Positions 1-8,676 are shown, numbered from the stretch's first letter. The stretch: DNA of 64,000 nucleotides from Rhodobacteraceae bacterium XHP0102 (GCA_025751475.1 JAOWLD010000001.1:1054001-1118000); one strand, 5' to 3'. Made by a program: numbers and translations. Notes: generated by a model not told the origin, from the sequence alone.

Positions 1-517
1 CATTCAGCCCGACCTGCATGATCTGCTGATCAGGGGTGGAGCAGAAATAGGCGATTTTGCCATCGGGCGAAAAGCATATCGAATTGGGGATGGTCACGGC
101 GGCAAATAATTTGCGCAACTCGCCCTTGTAATAGCGGTAAATCGCGCCTGCCCCTTCCTCGAAGGCCTTGCCCATCGTGCCAATCCAAAATCCGCCCTGA
201 TGATCCGCACGCCCATCATTGGAGCGTGTGACGGGGTTATCCGCCTCAAGATCACACAGCGGCGCACTGTCGCCTGTCTCAAGATCAAAGACAAACAGGG
301 CCCGCTCCGAGGCAATGACAATCCGCGCCTCATCGACCCAACCCGCAGCGGAGACCAAATCTGGAAACACCCATTCACGCAGCGCGCCATCCTTCAGCGC
401 GAACAGGGTTTTGTTCATGATATCAAACCACAGCAATTCCTCGCGCAACGGGTGCCACAGTGGCCCCTCACCCAAGAAATTTTGCCGTGTCGTAATCGCG
501 CTTGCATGGACACCCAT
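1..517 (-). CDS. SMP-30/gluconolactonase/LRE family sugar lactonase (3' end outside window)
   Basis: This is a partial gene: the first 172 residues are present and the C-terminus lies beyond base 1. The family hydrolyses sugar-acid lactones in the cytoplasm with a metal-dependent six-bladed propeller. Visible family signatures are LGEGPLWHP near the N-terminus (metal-ligand Glu), NDGRADHQGGFWIGTM (the NDG metal-binding stretch) and IPNSICFSPDG. The ATG at 517 is preceded by an AGGATGAGG-type ribosome site and lies 22 bases after the stop of the upstream dehydrogenase, so the two form one transcription unit. Pairing with an alpha-ketoglutaric semialdehyde dehydrogenase suggests a non-phosphorylative sugar-acid pathway (lactone, aldonate, 2-oxoglutarate). 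The exact sugar is not visible. Confidence 0.85.
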   Translation of the reverse strand, partial: MGVHASAITTRQNFLGEGPLWHPLREELLWFDIMNKTLFALKDGALREWVFPDLVSAAGWVDEARIVIASERALFVFDLETGDSAPLCDLEADNPVTRSNDGRADHQGGFWIGTMGKAFEEGAGAIYRYYKGELRKLFAAVTIPNSICFSPDGKIAYFCSTPDQQIMQVGLN

Positions 518-539
518 GATGCAACCTCATCCTATTGCG

Positions 540-2057
540 TTACGGGGCCAATTCATTGGGCAACAGCCCCACAGGCATATTTTGATAACACACAGGCCGC
601 AGATAGCGGCGAATGGCCAATGACCCCACCGATGTTGCGCCGAAATTGGTCGAGGCTGGATAAGGCCCGCCATGCACCATCGCATCGCAGACCTCGACCC
701 CTGTGGGAAATCCATTGGCCAAAACGCGGCCCGCTTTGCGCTCTAGGATCGGCATCAGGCGCTGCGCATGGTCCAGATCGCTGTCATCCATATGCAAGGT
801 GCAGGTCAACTGCCCCTCCAGGGCCAATGCAATCTCCCGCATCTCGTCAAAATCCTTGGCGCGCACCACCATGCCAACGGGGCCAAACACCTCATGGCTG
901 AGTTCCACATTGGCCAGCCAATCCGCGCCGCTGACCTCGTATAAATAGGGGGCTGCGTTGCGCTTGTCGCACATCGTGCCAATCACCTCGCGCACGGCGC
1001 GATGCGCTGCGATTTTTTCAACCCCGCTGCGATAGGCCTCGGCAATGCCCGTGGTCAGCATCACCTGCGGCGCGGTGCTGGCCAAGGCTTCGCTTGCGGC
1101 GGTGACGAATGCATCGGCATCCGCCCCATCCATCACAACCGCAACGCCAGGATTGGTGCAAAACTGCCCAACCCCCATGGTCAGCGACCCCGCCCATGCC
1201 GTGCCAATCGCAGGCCCGCGTGCGGCCACTGCAGCAGGCATCAGGAACATCGGGTTCACACTGCCCAATTCGCCAAAAAACGGGATGGGGTTGGGGCGCG
1301 CGGCGCAGAGATCAAACAGCGCCCGCCCCCCCCTGAGCGAGCCTGTAAACCCAACCGCCGAGATCAGCGGGTGCTGCACCAAAGCGGCCCCCACCTCATG
1401 CGCGCCACCATGGACAAAGCTGAACACCCCATCAGGCATCCCGCAGGCGCGGATCGCGGCCAATATGGCCTCTGCGATGATTTCCCCTGTTCCTGGATGT
1501 GCCTCATGCGCCTTGACCACCACAGGGCACCCCGCCGCCAATGCGCTGGCGGTATCCCCGCCCGCCGTGGAAAAGGCCAAGGGGAAATTGGACGCCCCAA
1601 ACACCGCCACGGGTCCGACAGGCCGTTGCATCATCCGCAAATCGGGGCGCGGCAAAGGCGCGCGATCAGGCAGTGCTGCATCATGGCGCAGGTCAAGATA
1701 GGCTTCGGATTGGATATGCGCCGCGAACATTCGCAACTGGCCCGTGGTGCGTCCCCGCTCTCCCTCCAAACGGGCGGCGGGCAAGCCTGTTTCGGCCGTG
1801 CCAATCTCGGTGATCTGCGCGCCGCGCGCCTCGATCTCATCGGCGATCTGCGTCAGAAACGCCGCGCGGGATGCACGGGACGTGTAACCATACTCCCAAA
1901 AAGCGGCTTCTGCCGCTTGCACCGCCGCATCCACCAAAGCGGCATTTCCCTTGGAGACGGCATGACCCTCCCCCTCGAGGCGCGCCGCAGTAAAGTGATC
2001 CGTGCCCGCGACCCATTTGCCCGCAATCAGATGTTTTCCATGTGGTTGAAATGGCAT
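540..2057 (-). CDS. NADP-type aldehyde dehydrogenase, alpha-ketoglutaric semialdehyde dehydrogenase (2,5-dioxovalerate dehydrogenase) family
   Basis: 505 residues, the usual length of the family. It probably oxidises 2,5-dioxopentanoate to 2-oxoglutarate, the last step of non-phosphorylative pentose or sugar-diacid breakdown. The nucleophile is Cys300 in GQFCTNPG, and the general-base region has Glu263 in FFGELGSVNP. The stretch FGASNFPLAFSTAGGDTA and the AHEAHPGTG segment are typical of KGSADH-type enzymes rather than betaine-aldehyde dehydrogenases. The ATG at 2057 has an AGGGGGG ribosome site. It is first in an operon with the lactonase at 1-517 and diverges from the cytochrome c gene. The substrate is inferred; a broader aldehyde range is possible. 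Confidence 0.85.
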   Translation of the reverse strand: MPFQPHGKHLIAGKWVAGTDHFTAARLEGEGHAVSKGNAALVDAAVQAAEAAFWEYGYTSRASRAAFLTQIADEIEARGAQITEIGTAETGLPAARLEGERGRTTGQLRMFAAHIQSEAYLDLRHDAALPDRAPLPRPDLRMMQRPVGPVAVFGASNFPLAFSTAGGDTASALAAGCPVVVKAHEAHPGTGEIIAEAILAAIRACGMPDGVFSFVHGGAHEVGAALVQHPLISAVGFTGSLRGGRALFDLCAARPNPIPFFGELGSVNPMFLMPAAVAARGPAIGTAWAGSLTMGVGQFCTNPGVAVVMDGADADAFVTAASEALASTAPQVMLTTGIAEAYRSGVEKIAAHRAVREVIGTMCDKRNAAPYLYEVSGADWLANVELSHEVFGPVGMVVRAKDFDEMREIALALEGQLTCTLHMDDSDLDHAQRLMPILERKAGRVLANGFPTGVEVCDAMVHGGPYPASTNFGATSVGSLAIRRYLRPVCYQNMPVGLLPNELAP

Positions 2058-2120
2058 ATCCCGCCCCCCTTAATCTGAAACCTGTTTGCGCTATCGTTAC
2101 TGACCCGCGTGGCGCGCTGC

Positions 2121-2189
2121 AAGCAATTGGCCCGTGCAAGCCTGAAATTATGTCGCGCCACATGGGGTTGAAATTCGTGCCAATTGCTT
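2121..2189. promoter_or_regulatory. Perfect 11-bp inverted repeat in divergent promoter region
   Basis: AAGCAATTGGC at 2121-2131 and its exact reverse complement GCCAATTGCTT at 2179-2189 sit in the 203-base gap between the dehydrogenase start (2057) and the cytochrome c start (2261). The arms are 47 bases apart (58 bases centre to centre), and each arm contains the palindrome CAATTG. A pair of operator half-regions for one regulator is plausible; the regulator is not identifiable here. The arms are directly visible; the function is inferred. Confidence 0.5.
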
Positions 2190-2260
2190 CAGAACAAAAC
2201 CTGTGATGGCATTTCTATCTGGTCGCGCGCGCCTTCGTGACCGTTGAAGGAGTTACTATT

Positions 2261-2689
2261 TTGAAATTCACTTTCGGTTTGGCCGCTGCACTGGCCATTG
2301 CCTCCGCCAATTCAGCCCTTGCCAGTGGCGATGCCGCCGCAGGGGAACGCGTCTTCAATCAATGCGTGGCTTGCCATGTCGTGCAGAACGAAGCAGGTGA
2401 AACCCTTGCAGGGCGCAATGGCCGCACAGGCCCTAATCTTTACGGCACGGCCGGCGGCCCTGCAGGTGCCGTGGAAGGGTTCCGTTATTCATCGAGCCTC
2501 GCCGCCTATGGCGAAGCGGGCAATGTCTGGGACGCAGACTCTTTCGTGGCTTATGTGATGGACCCCACAGGCTATCTGCGCGAGGCGCTTGGGGATAATG
2601 GCGCGCGCAGTGCCATGGCCTTCCGCGTGCGCAGTGCGGATGACGCGCTGAACCTTTACGCCTACCTCGAACAATTGGCCGCACAATAA
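2261..2689 (+). CDS. Small class I cytochrome c, periplasmic
   Basis: 142 residues from a TTG start at 2261. The TTG is preferred over an in-frame GTG at 2237 because AAGGAG lies 8 bases before it, and because it gives a clean signal peptide (Lys-Phe-Thr start, a hydrophobic stretch, cleavage near Ala-Leu-Ala-Ser). Mature protein: haem attachment CVACH (Cys35, Cys38, His39) and a probable Met ligand, Met119, in SAMAF. This matches the size and order of a c2/c552-like monohaem electron carrier. It is transcribed alone, divergently from the dehydrogenase and upstream of iolG. Its redox partner is unknown; a c2-like carrier to an oxidase or dehydrogenase is the general role. Confidence 0.85.
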   Translation: MKFTFGLAAALAIASANSALASGDAAAGERVFNQCVACHVVQNEAGETLAGRNGRTGPNLYGTAGGPAGAVEGFRYSSSLAAYGEAGNVWDADSFVAYVMDPTGYLREALGDNGARSAMAFRVRSADDALNLYAYLEQLAAQ

Positions 2690-2701
2690 GCCAAAACCAT
2701 T

Positions 2702-2739
2702 CCCCCGCGCGGCGACCAAGCCTATGCGCGGCGCGGGGG
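2702..2739. repeat. GC-rich hairpin after cytochrome c gene
   Basis: CCCCCGCGC (2702-2710) pairs perfectly with GCGCGGGGG (2731-2739) just 13 bases after the cytochrome c stop. There is no T-run on either side, so it is not a textbook intrinsic terminator. It may stabilise the 3' end or act as a weak terminator. Confidence 0.4.
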
Positions 2740-2864
2740 TAAATGCGGTGGATGCAGGCATCCTAAGATTGATTTTCTCTCCTTGACGCGGCCGCCTCAT
2801 TGGCCAAATTGGGCGCAATTGCCCCAGACTCACCAAGGGGCATCCACAATCAAGGGATGCAGAA

Positions 2865-3858
2865 ATGTTGAAAGTCGGACTTCTCGGCGCGGGCCGCATT
2901 GCAGGCGTTCATGCCACGGCCATCACCGCGCATCCACATAGCACCTTATCCGCCGTGTCCGATTTTTATCCCGAAAATGCCGAAAAACTGGCGGCACAAT
3001 ATCATACGGTCGCGCGCACAACGGATGAAATCATTGCTGATCCCACGATTGATGCCGTGTTGATTGCCACCTCAACCGACACCCATTCCGATTTGATGGA
3101 GGCCGCCACAAAAGCGGGTAAAGCGGTTTTATGTGAAAAGCCTGTGGACCTAAGCCTCGCGCGCGCGGGCCTGTCAAACGGCGGTGGCCTCTACGGGCCG
3201 CCCTGTGATGATCGGCTTCAACCGCCGTTTTGATGTGAATTTTGGCGGGTTGAAATCCGCGCTTGATGCGGGCGAAATCGGGAAGGCCGAGTTGCTTTCC
3301 ATCACATCCTTCGATCCTGCCCCGCCACCCGTGGCCTATATCAAAGTGTCAGGCGGGATTTTCCGCGACATGATGATCCATGATTTCGACATGGCGCATT
3401 TCATCATGGGGCAAGCGCCCGTATCGGTCAGCGCCACAGCCGCTTGCCTTGTCGATCCAGAAATTGGCGCAGCAGGTGATTACGACACGGCGATTGTGAC
3501 CTTGCGCTACGCGGATGGTAAATTGGCGGTGATCAAAAATTCGCGCCGTGCGGCTTATGGCTATGACCAGCGCATTGAATTGCTTGGGTCTGAGGGGCTG
3601 TTGCAGGCGCAAAATACGTTGGAACATACGGTCGTGAAATCGGGCGCACAGGGTGTTACCTCTGCCAAGCCCACCTACTTCTTTCTTGAGCGCTATATGC
3701 AATCCTACAAGACCGAATGGGCCGCTTTCGTAGCCGCGTTGGAGACGGGCGGCGCAATGCCCGCCACCTTGGACGATGGTGTTCTTGCGCTTACCATGGC
3801 CGAAGCTGCCACAAAATCCGCACAGACAGGTCAGCCTGTCGCCCTTGCGGACATTTAA
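2865..3858 (+). pseudogene. iolG: myo-inositol 2-dehydrogenase (Gfo/Idh/MocA family), frameshifted
   Basis: Family function: NAD-dependent oxidation of myo-inositol to scyllo-inosose, step one of inositol breakdown. Frame 1 (from ATG 2865) gives the Rossmann start MLKVGLLGAGRIAGVHA and the substrate-site segment CEKPVDLSLARA, then runs off into unrelated residues and stops at 3233. Frame 2 (read from about 3168 to 3858) gives ACQTAVASTGRPVMIGFNRRFD and the rest of the enzyme, including FRDMMIHDFDMA with the catalytic His. The break falls in (CG)5 at 3158-3167. Adding one CG unit restores a continuous protein of about 331 residues, the family's normal size. Either it is a real mutation, phase-variable slippage or a read error. 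The gene opens the iolG-purU-iolB run. Confidence 0.85.
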
Positions 3859-3873
3859 CAAAAGGCCAATAAA

Positions 3874-4758
3874 ATGAGCAATTTCGCCTTGCGCGTGCAA
3901 TGCAACAGCCGCCGCGGGATCGTGGCCGCGATTTCCACGTTTCTCGCCGATCAGGGCTGCAACATCACCGACAGTGCGCAGTTTGATGATACGGAGACGG
4001 GTAACTTCTTCATGAGGGTCAGCTTTCGGTCCGAAAACGGTCAGGGGCTTGAAGCCTTGCAAGGCGCGTTTTCATCCGTGGCCGAGGAATTTGGCATGGA
4101 AGCGGAATTTTTTGATGAAACCACCAAACGCAAAATGGTCATCATGGTCTCGCGCTTTGGTCATTGTTTGAACGATCTGCTCTATCGGTGGCGCATTGGC
4201 GCGTTGCCCGTTGAGATTGTGGCGGTGATCTCGAACCATATGGATTATCAAAAACTGGTGGTGAACCACGACATCCCCTTTCACTGCATCAAAGTGACCA
4301 AAGAAAACAAACCAGACGCCGAAGCGCGCATTATGGCCGTGGTCGAGGAGACAGGCGCAGAACTGGTGGTTCTGGCGCGCTATATGCAGATTTTATCGGA
4401 TGATCTTTGCCGCAAAATGTCGGGGCGGATCATCAATATCCACCATTCCTTCCTGCCCTCCTTCAAAGGGGCAAACCCCTACAAACAAGCGTTTGAGCGC
4501 GGGGTGAAGCTGATCGGGGCAACATCGCATTATGTGACCGCTGACCTTGATGAAGGCCCGATTATCGAGCAGGATATAATCCGCGTCACCCATGCCCAAT
4601 CGGCGGAGGATTATGTCTCGCTTGGACGTGATGTTGAGGCACAGGTCTTCGCCCGCGCGATCCATGCCCATGTCAGGGGGCGCGTGTTCCTCAATGGCGA
4701 CAAGACCGTGGTCTTCCCCCCGTCGCCTGGCTCTTACGCCTCCGAACGGATGGGATAG
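3874..4758 (+). CDS. purU: Formyltetrahydrofolate deformylase
   Basis: 294 residues, full length. It hydrolyses 10-formyl-THF to formate and THF, balancing the one-carbon pool. An N-terminal ACT domain (about residues 5-80, opening FALRVQCNSRRGIVAAIS) is followed by a formyltransferase-fold domain. The catalytic triad of the fold is visible: Asn188 and His190 in INIHHSFLPSF, and Asp226 in TADLDEGPIIEQ. The start has AAAGG upstream and lies 15 bases after iolG, 26 bases before iolB. A folate gene between two inositol genes is unusual. Elsewhere purU commonly sits with sarcosine or methyl-group catabolism, and soxBDAG and a DMGDH-like gene are in this window too. Confidence 0.95.
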   Translation: MSNFALRVQCNSRRGIVAAISTFLADQGCNITDSAQFDDTETGNFFMRVSFRSENGQGLEALQGAFSSVAEEFGMEAEFFDETTKRKMVIMVSRFGHCLNDLLYRWRIGALPVEIVAVISNHMDYQKLVVNHDIPFHCIKVTKENKPDAEARIMAVVEETGAELVVLARYMQILSDDLCRKMSGRIINIHHSFLPSFKGANPYKQAFERGVKLIGATSHYVTADLDEGPIIEQDIIRVTHAQSAEDYVSLGRDVEAQVFARAIHAHVRGRVFLNGDKTVVFPPSPGSYASERMG

Positions 4759-4784
4759 ACCCCGCAGAAGAAAGGCCCAAAACC

Positions 4785-5582
4785 ATGCCCCAATTGCAGC
4801 TCAAACCCTTTGGCACCCATGGCAAAACCCATGAAATCACCCCTGCAAGCGCGGGATGGCGTTATGTCGGGTTTTCGCTCTATCGCCTGCGCGCGGGCGA
4901 GCGGGCCGCTGAAGTGACACGGGTGAATGAGGTGATCTTGGTGATGGTCGAGGGCAAGGCGCAGATCACCGCCGCAGGCCAAGATTGGGGCGTATTAGGG
5001 GATCGGATGGATGTGTTCGAGAAAACCCCGCCTCATTGCCTCTATCTGCCAAATGACAGCGATTGGTCGTTGGTGGCGCACACCGATTGCACGGTCGCCG
5101 TTTGTGCCGCCCCTGGAAAATCGGGCCACGGGCCGCGCAAAATCGGCCCTGATGGGATCACCCTGACGCAGCGCGGCGAAGGCACGAATACCCGCTTCAT
5201 CAATAATATCGCGATGGAAGCCGAAGATTACTGCGACAGCTTGTTGGTGACGGAGGTGTTTACCCCCGCAGGGAATTGGTCCTCCTATCCCAGTCACCGC
5301 CATGACGAGGATGATTATCCCAACATCACCTATCTTGAGGAAACCTATTACCACCGCATCAACCCCGCCCAAGGATTCGCGCTTCAGCGCGTCTATACCG
5401 AGGACGGCAGCTTGGACGAGGTGATGGCGGTGCAAGATCACGATGTGGTTCTGGTGCCACGCGGCCACCACCCTTGTGGCGCGCCACACGGGTTTGAGCT
5501 GTATTATCTCAACGTGATGGCTGGTCCCTTGCGCAAATGGCGCTTTAAGGCCGACCCTGCAGTTGAATTTCTTATGCCCTGA
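4785..5582 (+). CDS. iolB: 5-deoxy-glucuronate isomerase
   Basis: 265 residues. It converts 5-deoxy-D-glucuronate to 5-dehydro-2-deoxy-D-gluconate, between IolD and IolC in the inositol pathway. It is a double-cupin protein; the metal-binding cupin motif is seen in the C-terminal half (SYPSHRHDEDDYPNITYLEE), together with a late His in PRGHHPCGAPHG. The C-terminal YYLNVMAGPLRKWRF segment is typical. It follows purU by 26 bases and ends 5 bases before the 3' end of the oppositely oriented tRNA-Leu, with no hairpin terminator in between. It shares a pathway with iolC, iolD and iolE at the other end of the window. Confidence 0.95.
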   Translation: MPQLQLKPFGTHGKTHEITPASAGWRYVGFSLYRLRAGERAAEVTRVNEVILVMVEGKAQITAAGQDWGVLGDRMDVFEKTPPHCLYLPNDSDWSLVAHTDCTVAVCAAPGKSGHGPRKIGPDGITLTQRGEGTNTRFINNIAMEAEDYCDSLLVTEVFTPAGNWSSYPSHRHDEDDYPNITYLEETYYHRINPAQGFALQRVYTEDGSLDEVMAVQDHDVVLVPRGHHPCGAPHGFELYYLNVMAGPLRKWRFKADPAVEFLMP

Positions 5583-5587
5583 GGGAT

Positions 5588-5672
5588 TGGTGCGGGTGGA
5601 GGGACTTGAACCCCCACGCCTTGCGGCGCCAGAACCTAAATCTGGTGCGTCTACCAATTTCGCCACACCCGC
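5588..5672 (-). tRNA. tRNA-Leu (anticodon UAG)
   Basis: An 85-base class II tRNA with the CCA end encoded (bases 5588-5590 on the minus strand). The acceptor stem GCGGGTG pairs with CACCCGC, the discriminator is A, and there is a long variable arm. The anticodon loop TTTAGGT, held by CCAGA/TCTGG, puts TAG at 5636-5638. The T-loop reads GGTTCAAGTCC. It is tail to tail with iolB. Confidence 0.97.
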
Positions 5673-5699
5673 AACGGATGCGTCCTTAGCAGAGCACCC

Positions 5700-5733
5700 C
5701 GCCAGATGCGAGGGGAAAACACGCCATCTGGCG
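5700..5733. repeat. 9-bp inverted repeat upstream of tRNA-Leu
   Basis: CGCCAGATG (5700-5708) and CATCTGGCG (5725-5733) are exact reverse complements with a 16-base spacer. The near arm is 28 bases upstream of the tRNA 5' end. It could be an operator or a hairpin; the role is unknown. The rest of 5734-5869 shows no recognisable feature. Confidence 0.5.
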
Positions 5734-5869
5734 CAAAAAATCTGGGCGCGGTCATGGGGTATTTTCAGCGGAAAGCGCGCCTTGCCACATTTGCGCCACA
5801 TTCATGCGGATTATTGGGATATGAGGCAGAACAAGCGGGCAAAGACCCGCAAAACCGCGAGCGAAACAC

Positions 5870-6352
5870 ATGACAACACCTGTAAGCCCCTTATGGGTTT
5901 CGGGATTGCGCGATCAGGCGCGTGATCCAAATTCGACAAAACACGCCCTTGAAACACAGCTTGTCACGGCGGATATGCTGATCCTCACCTTGGACGGGGC
6001 GCTTCCCGCAGCGCATCTTTATGAGGGGGATATGGTGATCACCTCGCATGGCGCCCTGCCCCTTTTGCGGCTGCGTGCCGTTCATATCCCGCAGCAGATC
6101 CGTCTTGTGCACGCGCCCTGCTACAGCTTCGGACCAGACCAGCATCAGCCTTGTGATCTGTTCCCAAGCCAAATGATCAAAGGCCCCTCTGGTGATACGA
6201 TCTTTGCCCGCGATTTGATCGGACAGGGCAAAATCGGCTACCGCAATGTGCCACAAGCACGGCTTTTTGCCCTGCATTTTGCACTGGATGTATCCATATA
6301 CACCCAAGGCCTAACCCTGCGCGCCGCCAAGCCTGTGATTGCGCCTGTTTGA
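5870..6352 (+). CDS. Small Hint-domain-like protein
   Basis: 160 residues. The central part resembles the Hedgehog/intein (Hint) fold found in many Rhodobacteraceae proteins: an opening beta strand (MLILTLDGALPAAHL), then YEGDMVITSHGALPLLRLR, which matches the 'GD.V.T...G..PLRW' block, then a degenerate 'SPQH' equivalent (LFPSQMIKG). The nucleophilic Cys/Ser expected at the first residue of a Hint domain is not evident (Ala-Asp-Met precedes ILT), nor is a C-terminal His-Asn. Autoprocessing is therefore unlikely if this assignment holds. There is no signal peptide and it is monocistronic. The assignment rests on pattern similarity only; otherwise it is hypothetical. Confidence 0.5.
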   Translation: MTTPVSPLWVSGLRDQARDPNSTKHALETQLVTADMLILTLDGALPAAHLYEGDMVITSHGALPLLRLRAVHIPQQIRLVHAPCYSFGPDQHQPCDLFPSQMIKGPSGDTIFARDLIGQGKIGYRNVPQARLFALHFALDVSIYTQGLTLRAAKPVIAPV

Positions 6353-6387
6353 GCCGCGCGCAGGCCTTCTGTTTTTAAAGTGATTAA

Positions 6388-6867
<480 letters not shown>

Positions 6868-6889
6868 GGCGCGTCAGCCAAAGCAAACT

Positions 6890-6901
6890 GGGCATATGCC
6901 C
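6890..6901. repeat. 12-bp palindrome between glnB and glnA
   Basis: GGGCATATGCCC is a perfect palindrome in the 70-base glnB-glnA spacer. It could form a small hairpin in the bicistronic transcript or be a protein site. No independent promoter is evident. Confidence 0.35.
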
Positions 6902-6937
6902 GTTCTCCCCAAAGACCAAATGTAAGGGAAGGTCACG

Positions 6938-8344
6938 ATGAGCAAAGACAAGGTTCTTAAACTGATCAAAGACGAAGATGTCGCATATGTCGATATTCGT
7001 TTCACAGACCCACGCGGCAAGCTGCAGCACGTCACCGTGATGTCTGATCTGGTGGATGAAGATTTCCTCGAAGAAGGCTTCATGTTTGACGGCTCCTCCA
7101 TCTCTGGTTGGAAGGGGATCGAAGCCTCGGATATGAAACTGCTGGCGGACACCGACAGTGCCTATATCGACCCGTTCTATGCGGAAAAAACCCTCTGCTT
7201 GCACTGTAACGTGGTTGAGCCTGACACAGGCGAAGCCTACGAGCGCGACCCACGCGGCACCGCCGTGAAGGCCGAGGCCTATCTGAAATCCACAGGCATT
7301 GGCGATGTCGCTTATTTCGGCCCTGAGGCGGAATTTTTCATCTTTGACGATGTGAAATATGCCGTGTCGCCGCAAAAAGTCTCCTACGAGATTGATGCCG
7401 CCGCAGCCGCGTGGAACACAGATGCCGATTTTGAAATGGGCAACTTGGGCCACCGTGCAGGCCACAAGGGCGGCTATTTCCCCGTCAACCCGATTGACGA
7501 GGCGCAAGACCTGCGTTCAGAAATGCTCTCGACCATGAAAAGCATTGGGATGAAGGTGGACAAGCATCACCACGAAGTGGCGACCTGTCAGCACGAATTG
7601 GGCCTGATTTTTGGCACATTGACCGAGCAGGCCGACAATATCCTGAAATATAAATACATCATCCAGAACGTGGCCCATGCCTATGGCAAAACCGCGACCT
7701 TCATGCCCAAGCCGATGGCGGGTGACAACGGCACGGGGATGCACGTCAATATGTCGATCTGGAAAGATGGCAAGCCCTTGTTTGCAGGCGATAAATATGC
7801 CGATCTTTCGGACGAGGCGCTGTATTTCATCGGCGGCATCCTGAAACACGCCAAGGCGCTGAACGCGTTCACCAACCCTGCGACCAACAGCTACAAGCGT
7901 TTGATCCCTGGGTTCGAGGCACCTGTTCTGCGCGCCTATTCTGCCCGCAACCGCTCTGGCTGCGTGCGGATCCCATGGACCGAAAGCCCCAAGGCAAAGC
8001 GCGTTGAAGCCCGCTTCCCCGACCCATCGGCAAACCCATATCTGGCCTTCGCGGCCTTGTTGATGGCAGGTCTTGACGGCATTCAGAACAAAATCCACCC
8101 AGGTGAGCCTTCGGATAAAGATCTTTACGATCTGCCCCCCGAAGAACTGGCCGAAATTCCAACCGTTTGCGCCTCTTTGCGCGAAGCCTTGGAAGAGCTG
8201 GAAAAGGATCACGACTTCCTGCTCAAGGGCGATGTCTTTACCAAAGACCAGATTGACGCTTATGCCGATCTGAAGTGGCAAGAGGTCTATGCCTTTGAGC
8301 ACACACCACATCCTGTGGAATACAAGATGTATTTCTCCTGCTAA
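6938..8344 (+). CDS. glnA: Glutamine synthetase, type I (GSI-beta, adenylylated form)
   Basis: 468 residues. It is an ATP-dependent dodecamer that makes glutamine from glutamate and ammonia. Visible motifs: the N-terminal beta-grasp with [14 protein letters not shown], catalytic [13 protein letters not shown], the [10 protein letters not shown] loop, ATP-site [12 protein letters not shown], the [10 protein letters not shown] segment and [15 protein letters not shown]. The adenylylation residue is Tyr397 in [10 protein letters not shown], so activity is tuned by GlnE in response to P-II. AAGGGAAGG precedes the start. It is co-transcribed with glnB and followed by a strong terminator. Confidence 0.98.
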   Translation: MSKDKVLKLIKDEDVAYVDIRFTDPRGKLQHVTVMSDLVDEDFLEEGFMFDGSSISGWKGIEASDMKLLADTDSAYIDPFYAEKTLCLHCNVVEPDTGEAYERDPRGTAVKAEAYLKSTGIGDVAYFGPEAEFFIFDDVKYAVSPQKVSYEIDAAAAAWNTDADFEMGNLGHRAGHKGGYFPVNPIDEAQDLRSEMLSTMKSIGMKVDKHHHEVATCQHELGLIFGTLTEQADNILKYKYIIQNVAHAYGKTATFMPKPMAGDNGTGMHVNMSIWKDGKPLFAGDKYADLSDEALYFIGGILKHAKALNAFTNPATNSYKRLIPGFEAPVLRAYSARNRSGCVRIPWTESPKAKRVEARFPDPSANPYLAFAALLMAGLDGIQNKIHPGEPSDKDLYDLPPEELAEIPTVCASLREALEELEKDHDFLLKGDVFTKDQIDAYADLKWQEVYAFEHTPHPVEYKMYFSC

Positions 8345-8366
8345 GCAGAAGACATTCGATCAGAAA

Positions 8367-8393
8367 GGCGCAAGCAGGGCTTGCGCCTTTTTT
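8367..8393 (+). terminator. Intrinsic terminator of glnBA
   Basis: Nine-bp stem GGCGCAAGC/GCTTGCGCC (8367-8375, 8379-8387) with a 3-base loop and six T residues (8388-8393). It lies 22 bases after the glnA stop. The reverse strand has a short T-rich tail as well, so it may also serve the converging small ORF. Confidence 0.9.
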
Positions 8394-8398
8394 CATGT

Positions 8399-8590
8399 TT
8401 AAAACCGTGTAAAGCGGCGCAGCATCCGTGTGGTCTGGCGCATCCGATTTTGCGCTTGCCGTGTCTTTGCAGGATCATTTTGACCGTTTTGCGCCCTGCG
8501 CTTTGCGAAATGATCGGTGGCTTTGTCTATGCCACGCCAAATCACCCCCAAAACCACCGTCCGCAGCACAGAAGAAATCAATCTGTTCAT
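8399..8590 (-). CDS. Small basic hypothetical protein downstream of scpB
   Basis: 63 residues from ATG 8590. An upstream in-frame ATG at 8653 exists, but the shorter form starts with a compact hydrophobic helix (MNRLISSVLRTVVLGVI) after a GGGGTGGGG stretch. The rest is very basic and Gln/Arg-rich, ending MRQTTRMLRRFTRF. It lies 86 bases downstream of scpB on the same strand, where related genomes often have tatA. It does not look like TatA (no Phe-Gly hinge or acidic tail). Function is unknown; it could be a membrane-attached small protein, and its reality as a gene is uncertain. Confidence 0.4.
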   Translation of the reverse strand: MNRLISSVLRTVVLGVIWRGIDKATDHFAKRRAQNGQNDPAKTRQAQNRMRQTTRMLRRFTRF

Positions 8591-8676
8591 GTCACCCCAC
8601 CCCATAAATGGCCAATATGGAACAGGCCCACAAATCGCGGGCCTGATGCGCATATTAGGCGAAAAATAGGGCGAAA

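Noticed and set aside
1002-2078. 358-codon plus-strand frame
   Set aside because: Antisense shadow of the alpha-ketoglutaric semialdehyde dehydrogenase; no ribosome site or domain.
2702-2739. Terminator after the cytochrome c gene
   Set aside because: The 9-bp stem is strong but no T-run follows on either strand, so it is listed only as a hairpin.
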